From NCBI GenBank assembly GCA_905203645.1, contig CAJKWP010000019.1, forward strand, positions 1 to 20,632: a stretch of DNA of 20,632 bases, read 5' to 3'. Every line of letters begins with the position of its first letter. The stretch's first letter is position 1. The notes beneath the pieces are model-generated. The model saw only the letters and a list, made by a program, of their open reading frames with translations, ran no database searches and had not been told where the DNA came from. Source of the stretch: an uncultured Christensenella sp. GTDB taxonomy: Bacteria; Bacillota; Clostridia; Christensenellales; UBA1242. Both the position numbers and the translations under genes were made by a program. This document shows positions 13,364-20,632 of this stretch, one piece after another.

Positions 13364-14038
13364 TTATTGCTTTGCTTTGTTTTGTTCAAGTTCTGCTTTC
13401 AAATCTTCGATTTGCTTTTTCAAATTTTCGTACTCTGTTTTTGTGATAGTTATCAAATCTTTTTCAGGTTTTTCTTGAGTATCGTTTTTTCTTCTGGCAC
13501 TGACAACTGAGCAGGCAATCAAAAGTCCAACTGTTGCAATTACCAAAATGATGAATACTTCAATCATTCCTTTGACTTCAAAGATTTCAACACCGGCAAT
13601 CAAGAGTGCAAGAATAATTCCAAAGCCAATAAGACTTGCATAAGTTGGAATTTGCAAACCAAGCAAACTTTTGCCAAGTTTTGAATAAAGCGAAATCACA
13701 ACGATAAACAAAACACTTGATATTGAAACAATGCCGGTTATGCGGTTGAAAACGCTGTAAGTAACAAGCAACTTTGAACAGAAAATCACAAGCGCCATAA
13801 CGACGGATATTCCCAAAAGTCCAAGTCCGACATAGCCCAAAATCTTTTTGCGTTTGATAACCGATACTTCATTGATAGCAATACCGCATGAAATTGCAAC
13901 AGTACCCACAATCAACAAAATCCGCAGTGGCACACCATCAAAAATTGGCAATTTGAACACAGCCAAGATAAGCATAATGCAAGCGACTGCAAGAGCGGAC
14001 AATGACACAATCATCAAGATTTTTTTTGTTTTATCCAT
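13364..14038 (-). CDS. Unrecognised membrane protein with C-terminal coiled coil
   Basis: 224 aa. I do not recognise a family. Six hydrophobic segments are visible: about 8-29, 38-56, 68-87, 100-118, 132-150 and 155-178. A cytoplasmic-type tail follows (RRKND at about 183), ending in a short coiled coil (EYENLKKQIEDLKAELEQNK). The topology suggests a small integral membrane protein that multimerises or recruits a partner through its tail. AAGGGGG lies 6 nt before the ATG at 14038. It appears monocistronic, with a promoter at 14057-14086 and a terminator at 13311-13351. Codon use matches the neighbouring core genes. Confidence 0.75.
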   Translation of the reverse strand: MDKTKKILMIVSLSALAVACIMLILAVFKLPIFDGVPLRILLIVGTVAISCGIAINEVSVIKRKKILGYVGLGLLGISVVMALVIFCSKLLVTYSVFNRITGIVSISSVLFIVVISLYSKLGKSLLGLQIPTYASLIGFGIILALLIAGVEIFEVKGMIEVFIILVIATVGLLIACSVVSARRKNDTQEKPEKDLITITKTEYENLKKQIEDLKAELEQNKAKQ

Positions 14039-14056
14039 TTCTACCCCCTTTATAAA

Positions 14057-14086
14057 ATTGTAATATATTCAAAAAAAATAATCAAA
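14057..14086 (-). promoter_or_regulatory. Putative promoter of the coiled-coil membrane protein gene
   Basis: Minus strand: TTTGAT (14081-14086), 18-bp spacer that is largely T, and TACAAT (14057-14062). An alternative pair, TTGTTT with TATATT and a 16-bp spacer, overlaps it, so the exact start is unclear. Confidence 0.4.
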
Positions 14087-14122
14087 CAAAATTTCAACTT
14101 TTGTTTTTATGGCAAAATATTT

Positions 14123-14203
14123 GCAAAAACGAACCCGTAAACCCGTAATTTTTGCGCGCCAAGCGTTGCGCCAGCAAACCCCATGCGCACTTATGTGGAC
14201 AGC
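14123..14203. other. G+C-richer non-coding segment with tandem 8-mers and hairpins
   Basis: This stretch is visibly richer in G+C than its surroundings and encodes no convincing protein. It holds a tandem duplication of ACCCGTAA (14133-14140, 14141-14148) inside a 7-bp inverted pair GCAAAAA/TTTTTGC (14123-14129, 14149-14155). A run of GCGC-containing segments (14154-14172) follows, then a weak hairpin CCCCAT/ATGTGG (about 14179-14198). It could be part of the adjacent RNA element, a second structured RNA, or a decayed repeat. No known family was recognised. Confidence 0.4.
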
Positions 14204-14329
14204 AAAAAAATGACCTGTCGGGGAGTAAAATGTATTGGAGAGAGCGATTCTGCAAGAAATGGCAACGTTTCTTGCCATTTCCGAAGCCTAGCGGTGCGAC
14301 AATACTTTTAGACCCAACATGGTCATTTT
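14204..14329 (-). ncRNA. Candidate structured small RNA (rod-shaped), unassigned
   Basis: On the minus strand about 126 nt fold into one long rod. The ends pair as AAAATGACC with GGTCATTTT (14321-14329 / 14207-14215), continued by TGTTGGG with CCCGACA including one G-U (14313-14319 / 14216-14222). TAAAA/TTTTA and GTATTG/CAATAC follow (14300-14305 / 14232-14237). Then comes an unpaired region of about 17 nt on each side, capped by a 10-bp hairpin (14256-14265 / 14272-14281). The 3' strand ends in seven U's, as an intrinsic terminator would. A TAAAAT box lies just before the 5' end. The closed stem, central bubble and apical hairpin recall 6S RNA, but it is short and no consensus was recognised. 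It may instead be the parC 3'-UTR terminator. Confidence 0.5.
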
Positions 14330-14361
14330 AATTTCTGAAAACACCTTTAAGTAAGCGACTT

Positions 14362-17106
14362 TTAACGGGCAATTTCCGTTTGATATTTGTACGCATTTTT
14401 AAACTTGTTCTTTGTTATTTGTTTTCCCTTTGCAACACGATTGTCATAACTTATGCTTCGAGCCGTAACAAGCATTTTTTTGTCGCCATTCTCCAAAAGT
14501 ACATTACATGGGGTTTCACTGTAATCAGCGTAAAGAAGTGATTTTCCATTTTCGGCATAACTCACAACCCTGAGTCCTTTACGATATCTTGCCATCACGT
14601 TGTATTCGCCGATAGGAACCTTTTTGGCATAGCCATTGTCTGTTATAACCGTAATTGCACCACGTGTTGATGCTTGTTTTGCACAAAGTACAAAATCGTT
14701 TTCATCAAGGTTTATACCCATTACACCACCTGCACCACGAGTTTGAAGTGGAACTTCGGTGTTTGCAAAATTGAGTGCCATACCATTTTTTGATACCATC
14801 AACGTGCTTGCATAAGGTTTTTCTATTTCTACGTCGACAACTTGGTCTTCTTCTTTGAGTTTGATAATCGAGTAGAATGCTTTTGTCAAAATTCCTTCTT
14901 GAATAGTCATCTTTTTGACAAAGCCTTGTTTTGTATAGATGATAAAGTTACCTTCAAGATTTTGTGGCATACCAACAATCGAAACAACGTATTCGTGTTC
15001 GTTTGCACTTTTGATAAAGTCGCAAAGTTTTATGCCCTTGTCACGCCATTTTGCTTCTGGCACTCCTTCGGCGATAACTTTCAAGCAGTTGCCCATGTTT
15101 GTAAACAAAAGCACTTGCTCATTTGACATTGTTTTGAACAAATTTGTGTGAACGTCAAACAAGTTGTTTGAACTGTCTTTGACTGCCAAAGAAAAATTCT
15201 TTGCAGGTATTTGTTTGATTGTTCCGCCCGCTGTGCTTGCAACGATTACTTCCCTTGCAAAAGCGGTTTGTACGTCTTCGGTATCTTCTTCTTCAAGTTG
15301 TTCAGCGGTAACAATTTTGCTGCGACGGTCATTCTTGTAACGTTTTTTGATACTTTGAAGTTGTTCTTTGACAACACTGTATTGCTTGCGCTTGCTGTCC
15401 AATATTGCACTGAGTTCGGCAATAAGTTGTTTCAAGCCTTTGAGTTCTTCTTCAAGTTTTTTGATTTCCAAATTGACAAGACGAGCCAATCTCATATCCA
15501 AAATTGCTTGCGCTTGGCGTTCAGACAAATCAAATCTTTCACGCAATTTTTGTTTTGCAATGATTACTGTTGGACTTTTTTTGATAATTTTGATTACTTC
15601 GTCGATATTTTTGATAGCAATCAAAAGACCTTCAACGATGTGAGCACGATCTTTTGCAACGTTAAGATCATATCTTGTACGACGAACGACAACTTCACGT
15701 TGGTACTCTACGTAATAGTCCAAGATTTCCAAAAGTCCAAGTTGTTTTGGTTTTCCGTTTGCGATAGCCACCATGTTTATTCCAAAAGTAACCTGCAAAC
15801 CCGTTGCCTTGTACAAAAATTCAAGTATTGCCTTGGCATTGGCTTCTTTTTTGAGTTTGATAACTGCACGCATACCACGTCTGTCACTTTCATCGCGGAT
15901 TTCTTGAATGCAAGAAAGTTTGTCTTTGTTTTGTTCTTTGAGTTCAACAATTTTCTGAAGCAAACTTGCCTTGTTTGTCTGATATGGAAGTTCGGTGATA
16001 ACAAGTTGTTTTTTGTCGCCATCGTCTTCAATGTCTACTTTTGCCCTTACGATGATTTTTCCTTTGCCGGTGCGATAAGCATTTTTGAGTTCTTCACCCG
16101 CAATGATAATGCCACCAGTTGGAAAATCTGGTGCTTTGATGATTTTCATCATTTGTTCAAGGGTTATTTTTTTGTCATTGATATATTCGATTGTTCCGTC
16201 AATAACTTCAGCCAAGTTGTGTGGTGGAATATTTGTTGCAAGACCAACGGCAATACCAGAAGCACCATTTACCAAAAGGTTTGGAAAACATCCTGGCAAA
16301 GTGTCAGGTTCTTTGAGTGTATCATCAAAGTTGAAACTCCAATGCACGGTGTCTTTTTCCAAGTCTTTCAAAAGTTCCATTGCAAGTGGCGTAAGTCTTG
16401 CTTCGGTGTAACGCATAGCCGCTGCACTGTCACCGTCTATTGAACCAAAGTTTCCGTGTCCATCGACAAGTGTTTCACGAAGTGAAAAATCTTGCGACAT
16501 ACGTACCATTGCATCATAAACCGAACTGTCGCCGTGTGGATGATATTTACCCATACAGTCACCGACAATTCTGGCACTTTTACGATATGGTTTGTCTGGT
16601 GAAAGTCCAAGTTCCAACATAGAATACAAAATTCTTCTTTGAACAGGCTTCAAACCATCTTCGACACGTGGCAAAGCCCTGTCCAAAACGACGTGTTCAG
16701 TGTATGGAATCATAGATTCGTGCAATACTTCGTCCAATGATTTGTAAATGTAGCCATTGCCAAAACTTTCTTGTACTGCCATTGGTTCAACCTTCCTTTT
16801 TGTTTGCTTTTCACTTTGTCCGCTTGATGAAATTTTTGTTTTTGGCAAATTTTTTTCCAAAAAGTCAAATTCTTCGTCAACTGAAATATTTTTATTTTGT
16901 TCTTGTTTTATTTTGCTTCGGCGGTCGTCAACACTATTTTTGATTTGTTTTTCAAAACTTTCAAGATCAATTTGCCCGTCCAGTACGCTTGTTTTCGGTT
17001 CTTCGTCAGTTTTTTCGGTTTTTTGTGTCAAAAGTTCTTCATAGCCCATTTGTCCAAAAATGACATTTTTTTCTTGTTGAATTTCATTTTTTTTGTCTTG
17101 ATTCAT
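14362..17106 (-). CDS. parC: Type IIA DNA topoisomerase subunit A (ParC/GyrA-like)
   Basis: 914 aa from the ATG at 17106; a TTG at 17118 is in frame but has no better ribosome-binding site, and GGGA precedes the ATG. This is the DNA-cutting subunit of topoisomerase IV or gyrase. The core starts near residue 120 (SLDEVLHESMIPY, ALPRVEDGLKPVQRR). The quinolone region reads ARIVGDCMGKYHPHGDSSVYD, with Ser and Asp at the two common resistance sites (about 194 and 198), i.e. wild type. The catalytic tyrosine is about Tyr233 (AAMRYTEARL). The C-terminal beta-pinwheel has a degenerate GyrA box (QTRGAGG instead of QRRGGKG), which favours ParC over GyrA. An acidic, Lys/Gln-rich extension of about 110 residues precedes the core and is unusual. 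It follows parE by 17 nt in one operon. Confidence 0.88.
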   Translation of the reverse strand: MNQDKKNEIQQEKNVIFGQMGYEELLTQKTEKTDEEPKTSVLDGQIDLESFEKQIKNSVDDRRSKIKQEQNKNISVDEEFDFLEKNLPKTKISSSGQSEKQTKRKVEPMAVQESFGNGYIYKSLDEVLHESMIPYTEHVVLDRALPRVEDGLKPVQRRILYSMLELGLSPDKPYRKSARIVGDCMGKYHPHGDSSVYDAMVRMSQDFSLRETLVDGHGNFGSIDGDSAAAMRYTEARLTPLAMELLKDLEKDTVHWSFNFDDTLKEPDTLPGCFPNLLVNGASGIAVGLATNIPPHNLAEVIDGTIEYINDKKITLEQMMKIIKAPDFPTGGIIIAGEELKNAYRTGKGKIIVRAKVDIEDDGDKKQLVITELPYQTNKASLLQKIVELKEQNKDKLSCIQEIRDESDRRGMRAVIKLKKEANAKAILEFLYKATGLQVTFGINMVAIANGKPKQLGLLEILDYYVEYQREVVVRRTRYDLNVAKDRAHIVEGLLIAIKNIDEVIKIIKKSPTVIIAKQKLRERFDLSERQAQAILDMRLARLVNLEIKKLEEELKGLKQLIAELSAILDSKRKQYSVVKEQLQSIKKRYKNDRRSKIVTAEQLEEEDTEDVQTAFAREVIVASTAGGTIKQIPAKNFSLAVKDSSNNLFDVHTNLFKTMSNEQVLLFTNMGNCLKVIAEGVPEAKWRDKGIKLCDFIKSANEHEYVVSIVGMPQNLEGNFIIYTKQGFVKKMTIQEGILTKAFYSIIKLKEEDQVVDVEIEKPYASTLMVSKNGMALNFANTEVPLQTRGAGGVMGINLDENDFVLCAKQASTRGAITVITDNGYAKKVPIGEYNVMARYRKGLRVVSYAENGKSLLYADYSETPCNVLLENGDKKMLVTARSISYDNRVAKGKQITKNKFKNAYKYQTEIAR

Positions 17107-17123
17107 AATTTTTCCCAAAATAA

Positions 17124-19064
17124 TTAGTTTTTCAATTCATCAAACAAAGTTTCACCTTTGTCAAAGTTTGCATATTGACTTATATACGCCTTTCTTGCTT
17201 CGATATTGTCGCCCATAAGGGTTGTTATAAGCCTTTCGGCTTCGGCAATGTCGTCAATGCCAACTTGAACAAGCGTACGCTTTTTGGGATCCATTGTTGT
17301 GTCCCAAAGTTGTTCGGGGTTCATTTCCCCAAGACCTTTGTATCTTTGTATTTGATAATTTTTGCCTGCTTTCTTTATTGCATCTGGAAGTTCGGCATCT
17401 GAATATACATATTCTTCATAATTGTTTTTATAAACCTTGTAAAGTGGTGGCAACCCGATATAAACGTGACCATCAGTTACAAGTTGCTTCATATATCTGA
17501 AGAAGAACGTAAGAAGGATAGCACGGATGTGGGCACCATCTTGGTCAGCATCGGAAAGGATGATAACTTTGTTGTATCTGAGTGATGAGATGTCAAAGTC
17601 TTCGCCAATACCAGTTTCAAGTGCACTTATGATTGTGCGGATTTCTTCATTGGCAAGCACTTGGTCGATGCGCTTCTTTTCGGCGTTAAGTGGCTTTCCT
17701 TTGAGTGGCAATATTGCTTGGAATGTTCTGTCACGTCCCATTTTTGCACTGCCACCTGCACTGTCACCTTCGACGATAAACAGTTCGGCAATATCACGTT
17801 TTCTGCTTGTACAAGAAGAAAGTTTGCCGACAAGATTGTAATTGTCAACCGAGTTTTTTGCACGAGTAAGTTCTTTTGCTTTTCGAGCGGCTTCCCTTAC
17901 CTTTGCTGCGCCTTTTGCTTTGTTTATGATAATTTCGGCAACAACTTTGTTTTCAGGCTTTTTCAAATATTTTGTAAGTTCTTTTGTAATCAATCCTTCG
18001 ACTTCGGTTTTTGCTTCGGGATTTCCAAGTTTGGTTTTTGTCTGACCTTCAAATTGAACGTTGCGCATTTTTATGGAAAGCACAACAGTTATACCTTCAC
18101 GGAAATCTTCACCCAAAAGGTTTTGTTCTTTTTCTTTCAAAAGTCCTTCGGTACGTGCATAGTCATTCATAACCTTTGTCCAAGCGCTTTTGAAACCAGT
18201 TTCATGGGTTCCACCTTCGGTGGTTGGAATGTTGTTTACGTACGAAAAGCTGTTTTCGGTGTAACCATCAGTGTACTGAATTGCTGCTTCCAATTTTACA
18301 AGGTCACTTTCGCCCTGCAAAAAGATTGGTGGTTTGAAAAGTGAATTTTTACCTTCATTAAGATAAACTGTAAAATCTTTTAAACCGCCTTCATAACAAA
18401 AAATATCTTGTTGTTTTGTGATTTTGTCAACAAGTTCAATGACGATTCCACGGTTCAAAAAAGCAAGTTCACGCACACGTTTTGAAATTGTTTCGTACGA
18501 AAAAGTTGCGTCTTTGAAAACCCTTGGATCAGGCATAAATGTAACTGTTGTGCCAGTTTTGTTGCTTGTTCCAATTTCGCGCAATGGATTGAGTGAAACA
18601 CCGCTGTGAATTTTGCCGTTTTCATCAGCAAAACTTGCAAATTCCATGTAGTATTTTTTGCCATTTTTACAAACGGTTACATTGAGCCATTCACTGAGTG
18701 CATTGGTTACCGAAGCACCAACCCCGTGAAGTCCACCTGAATAACTATAATTTTCATTGTTGAATTTGCCACCTGCGTGAAGTTGTGTAAATACGACTTC
18801 GACGCCACTTTTTTTGAGTGTTGGGTGCAAATCAACAGGAATACCTCGACCGTCATCTTCGACAGTTGCGCTTCCGTCAGTGTTCAAAGTGATTGTAATT
18901 TTGCTTCCAAATCCATTTGATACTTCGTCAATAGAGTTGTCAACAATTTCCCACAAAAGATGGTGCAGTCCCTTGACACCCGTCGTACCGATATACATTC
19001 CAGGTCTGAGTCTTACAGCATCAAGTCCTTCCAAAACAACGATATCTTTACTTTCGTAAGCCAT
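17124..19064 (-). CDS. parE: Type IIA DNA topoisomerase subunit B (ParE/GyrB-like)
   Basis: 646 aa from the ATG at 19064 (GGAG 6 nt upstream); the open frame runs to 19115 but lacks a ribosome-binding site there. The ATPase domain is of GHKL type: LLWEIVDNSIDE (Asn43), EDDGRGIPV (about 70-76) and GGLHGVGAS. A transducer domain follows, then the TOPRIM domain with IVEGDSAGGSAK (Glu432) and ILSDADQDGAHIR (Asp505). It hydrolyses ATP to drive strand passage with the A subunit. Length fits ParE or the short Gram-positive GyrB. EIVDNSIDE and the partner's degenerate GyrA box point to topoisomerase IV, but these motifs overlap between the two, so gyrB remains possible. First gene of the two-gene operon. 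Confidence 0.9.
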   Translation of the reverse strand: MAYESKDIVVLEGLDAVRLRPGMYIGTTGVKGLHHLLWEIVDNSIDEVSNGFGSKITITLNTDGSATVEDDGRGIPVDLHPTLKKSGVEVVFTQLHAGGKFNNENYSYSGGLHGVGASVTNALSEWLNVTVCKNGKKYYMEFASFADENGKIHSGVSLNPLREIGTSNKTGTTVTFMPDPRVFKDATFSYETISKRVRELAFLNRGIVIELVDKITKQQDIFCYEGGLKDFTVYLNEGKNSLFKPPIFLQGESDLVKLEAAIQYTDGYTENSFSYVNNIPTTEGGTHETGFKSAWTKVMNDYARTEGLLKEKEQNLLGEDFREGITVVLSIKMRNVQFEGQTKTKLGNPEAKTEVEGLITKELTKYLKKPENKVVAEIIINKAKGAAKVREAARKAKELTRAKNSVDNYNLVGKLSSCTSRKRDIAELFIVEGDSAGGSAKMGRDRTFQAILPLKGKPLNAEKKRIDQVLANEEIRTIISALETGIGEDFDISSLRYNKVIILSDADQDGAHIRAILLTFFFRYMKQLVTDGHVYIGLPPLYKVYKNNYEEYVYSDAELPDAIKKAGKNYQIQRYKGLGEMNPEQLWDTTMDPKKRTLVQVGIDDIAEAERLITTLMGDNIEARKAYISQYANFDKGETLFDELKN

Positions 19065-19094
19065 AAAAATCTCCAAAAATAATATTTCTTTCCA

Positions 19095-19123
19095 ATTATA
19101 TATCAAAAAAAACAAAATTTCAA
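19095..19123 (-). promoter_or_regulatory. Sigma-A promoter of the topoisomerase operon
   Basis: Minus strand: TTGAAA (-35, 19118-19123), 17-bp T-rich spacer and a perfect TATAAT (-10, 19095-19100). Transcription would start about 22-25 nt upstream of the ATG at 19064, leaving room for the GGAG site. Confidence 0.8.
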
Positions 19124-19159
19124 GTAATTACTTTTGAAAATTTGTTTATTTTGCACAAC

Positions 19160-19203
19160 AAAAAAAGCTTAAAATCAATAATTTACTGACTTAAGCATTT
19201 TTT
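19160..19203 (-). terminator. Terminator downstream of ribulose-phosphate epimerase
   Basis: Arms GCTTAA (19167-19172) and TTAAGC (19191-19196) have an 18-nt loop. On the minus strand the hairpin is followed by seven T's. It lies about 100 nt after the epimerase stop; the very AT-rich DNA between (19204-19303) shows nothing recognisable. T's on the other side make it potentially bidirectional. Confidence 0.6.
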
Positions 19204-19303
19204 AGCATATTTATTTTTTTAATTACATCATATTATTTTTACTATTTTTGTATTTTTTTTTGAACATAAAATATTTATTTGAAATACTTTAAGACAAAGA
19301 TAA

Positions 19304-19978
19304 TCATGGTTTAACATAGTCAAAATTTTTCAACAGCAAAATTGCAGATTTTTTGTCTTGACTTTTGTAAACGTAACTTCCGCTTACGACAATATTGACA
19401 CCTAAGTCAAAAAGATTTTTTGCAATTTCAGGTACAACTCCACCGTCAACCTCGATAAAAAAATTCAAATTGTTTTGTTTTCGAAAGTTGTCTAAAATTT
19501 TGATTTTTTTGTAAGTTTCTTGCATAAAATTTTGACCACTTTTGCCTGGAACAACACTCATCACAAGTACAACGTCGCAATATTTCAAATATGGCAAAAT
19601 TTGTTCAGTGTCAGTTTGTGGAACAAAGCTGAAACCTGCCAATGCGTGTTTTTTTTTGATATTGCAAAGCGTACGTACAAATTCCTTTTTATTTTTGAAA
19701 CTTTCAAAGTGGATTGTCAAAATGTTTGCGCCTGCGTCAATGAAATCATAGTATCTTTTTTTCAAATTGGGTGTCATCAAATGTACATCAAGCAGTGCTC
19801 CACAGTGACAATTGAGCTTTTGGATTGATTGCAAATTCAAAAGATTTCGACCAACAAATTTTTGATCCATCACGTCACAATGGATAAAATCTGCAAGTCC
19901 AAAAAGTTCTTTTCCATAGCTTATAAGTTCGCCAAGACTCTTTGTTGGTTCAGACGAAACCGCAACAGCATTTTTCAT
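19304..19978 (-). CDS. rpe: Ribulose-phosphate 3-epimerase
   Basis: 224 aa, the normal length. It interconverts ribulose 5-phosphate and xylulose 5-phosphate in the pentose phosphate pathway. TIM-barrel active-site motifs are present: FIHCDVMDQKFVG (metal ligand His33, base Asp35), DVHLM (His66), ILTIHFE, LVMSVVPGKSGQNF (phosphate-binding loop) and FIEVDGGV (base Asp178). Deviations from the common sequence are a first strand reading VAVSSEPTKSLGE where SxLSADF is usual, and MSVVPGKSGQ where MSVNPGFGGQ is usual, so it is a divergent member. AAAGG precedes the ATG. It lies 28 nt after the XRE membrane regulator on the same strand, probably co-transcribed. Confidence 0.9.
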   Translation of the reverse strand: MKNAVAVSSEPTKSLGELISYGKELFGLADFIHCDVMDQKFVGRNLLNLQSIQKLNCHCGALLDVHLMTPNLKKRYYDFIDAGANILTIHFESFKNKKEFVRTLCNIKKKHALAGFSFVPQTDTEQILPYLKYCDVVLVMSVVPGKSGQNFMQETYKKIKILDNFRKQNNLNFFIEVDGGVVPEIAKNLFDLGVNIVVSGSYVYKSQDKKSAILLLKNFDYVKP

Positions 19979-20006
19979 AAAAATTCCTTTATAATTTTTG
20001 AAGTCA

Positions 20007-20609
20007 TTATCTTTTCTTTGGCTTTAAAAATGATGCCAAAATTATAACCACTTGCATTGGAACAGCGACCAAAAACAAAAGCCACAAGTTGTATTGAATA
20101 AATTGCAGATACAGTCCTGCAACAACAGTCCAAACAAGCAGGGATGTCAAAATTGTTTTGGCAAGTTTGTTGCCCCATTTTCTGCAAAAATACAATCCAA
20201 TTATGACAGATGCTGGCACCGCCCAAATAAATACTTGCCAATAATTGAATTGATAAAACATCTTCAAGTAAACAAAAACAATTGTTGCAACAAGCCACAC
20301 AACCGATATGGACACCAGGGCGACAGCAAGTTTGTTTGAAAATTGATTGTTTGAAATTGGTTTTGCGTCTTGATGTTCTTCCAACATATAAGACAAAGGC
20401 ACATCAAAAATATTTGCCAAATTATCCAAAGTTTCTATATCAGGCAAAACCTCACCTTTCTCCCAACGAGAAATCGCCTTGTCAGAATAATTGATTTTCT
20501 CAGACAACTCAATTTGGGTGTATCCGTTTTGCTTTCGCAGCGTTACAATATTGTTTGCAACTTCAAAATCGATTTCACGGGAACATGTTTTGCTTGTAGC
20601 ATATTTCAT
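20007..20609 (-). CDS. XRE-family helix-turn-helix protein with C-terminal membrane domain
   Basis: 200 aa. Residues 15-72 are a Cro/C1-type helix-turn-helix: NNIVTLRKQNGYTQIELSEK, then NYSDKAISRWEKGEVLPD and TLDNLANIFDVPLSYML. Residues 93-195 hold four hydrophobic segments with a basic end (KPKKR). This HTH-plus-membrane layout is common in low-G+C Gram-positive bacteria and suggests a regulator tethered to the membrane that may sense envelope state; the target genes are unknown. GAGAGGT lies 8 nt before the ATG at 20609. The promoter would lie beyond the window edge. It probably leads the operon with rpe. Confidence 0.88.
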   Translation of the reverse strand: MKYATSKTCSREIDFEVANNIVTLRKQNGYTQIELSEKINYSDKAISRWEKGEVLPDIETLDNLANIFDVPLSYMLEEHQDAKPISNNQFSNKLAVALVSISVVWLVATIVFVYLKMFYQFNYWQVFIWAVPASVIIGLYFCRKWGNKLAKTILTSLLVWTVVAGLYLQFIQYNLWLLFLVAVPMQVVIILASFLKPKKR

Positions 20610-20632
20610 AGTTATTGACCTCTCTTTAATCA

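Noticed and set aside
14069..14278. 69-codon minus-strand frame in the G+C-richer intergenic region
   Set aside because: No ribosome-binding site or recognisable domain; the DNA is better explained by base-paired RNA.
14204..14329. SRP RNA, tmRNA, RNase P RNA or glycine/THF riboswitch
   Set aside because: GGAGAG and CCGAAG on the plus strand hinted at riboswitches, but the remaining conserved segments (for example CTCTCAGG) are missing, and no SRP, tmRNA or RNase P signature is present.
15211..16443. Long plus-strand open frame (about 410 codons) inside the topoisomerase A gene
   Set aside because: It lies antisense to the conserved catalytic core of ParC, and its translation is Phe/Cys-rich low-complexity sequence without motifs or a ribosome-binding site.
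16440..16560. Possible quinolone-resistance substitutions in the topoisomerase A subunit
   Set aside because: The region reads HPHGDSSVYD, with the sensitive Ser and Asp both present.
17661..18344. Plus-strand open frame opposite parE
   Set aside because: Antisense shadow of the TOPRIM/transducer coding sequence; Phe/Cys-rich and without family features.

Overview
The window looks like the chromosome of a low-G+C, Gram-positive-type bacterium, probably an uncultured Clostridia-like lineage. The support is AT-rich DNA, AAAGGAG/GGAG ribosome-binding sites, sigma-A promoters, long hairpin terminators between convergent genes, a collagen-like surface protein, and the standard code (TGA used as stop, TGG for Trp). 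No tRNA, rRNA, CRISPR array or IS element was seen.

Layout. 57-1105: a PD-(D/E)XK Rpn-family gene whose codon use differs from its neighbours and which has a strong internal ribosome-binding site. 1109-2053: a YfcE-type metallophosphoesterase and the divergent promoters it shares with the next gene. 2081-3046: a collagen-like protein with a C-terminal jelly-roll-like domain. 3208-3789: an HdeD/DUF308 membrane protein. 3849-10355 (minus strand): six tightly packed or overlapping genes, described below, with a LysR-type regulator (10614-11510) upstream on the same strand. 11718-13235: a polytopic membrane protein resembling YwaF/TMEM164. 13364-14038: an unrecognised membrane protein. 14123-14329: a G+C-richer non-coding stretch that folds into a long rod, probably a structured RNA. 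14362-19064: a type IIA topoisomerase pair (ParC/GyrA-like and ParE/GyrB-like). 19304-20609: ribulose-phosphate 3-epimerase preceded by an XRE-type membrane-anchored regulator.

The most interesting region is the six-gene operon. In transcription order it encodes (1) an AsnRS/AspRS-like catalytic core without a tRNA anticodon domain, (2) a protein whose N-terminal half resembles a degenerate alanyl-tRNA synthetase core fused to an HD phosphohydrolase domain, (3) a SAM methyltransferase fused to an MccF-like S66 serine peptidase, (4) a RimJ/RimL-type acetyltransferase, (5) an amidohydrolase and (6) a second RimJ/RimL-type acetyltransferase. MccF peptidases and MccE/RimL acetyltransferases are known to inactivate aminoacyl-adenylate antibiotics of the microcin C type. 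Their presence beside two synthetase paralogues suggests a system that makes, modifies or detoxifies an aminoacyl-nucleotide or aminoacylated small molecule. The domain calls come from motifs read in the sequence; the pathway is inference. I know of no described system with this exact layout, but I could not search for one.
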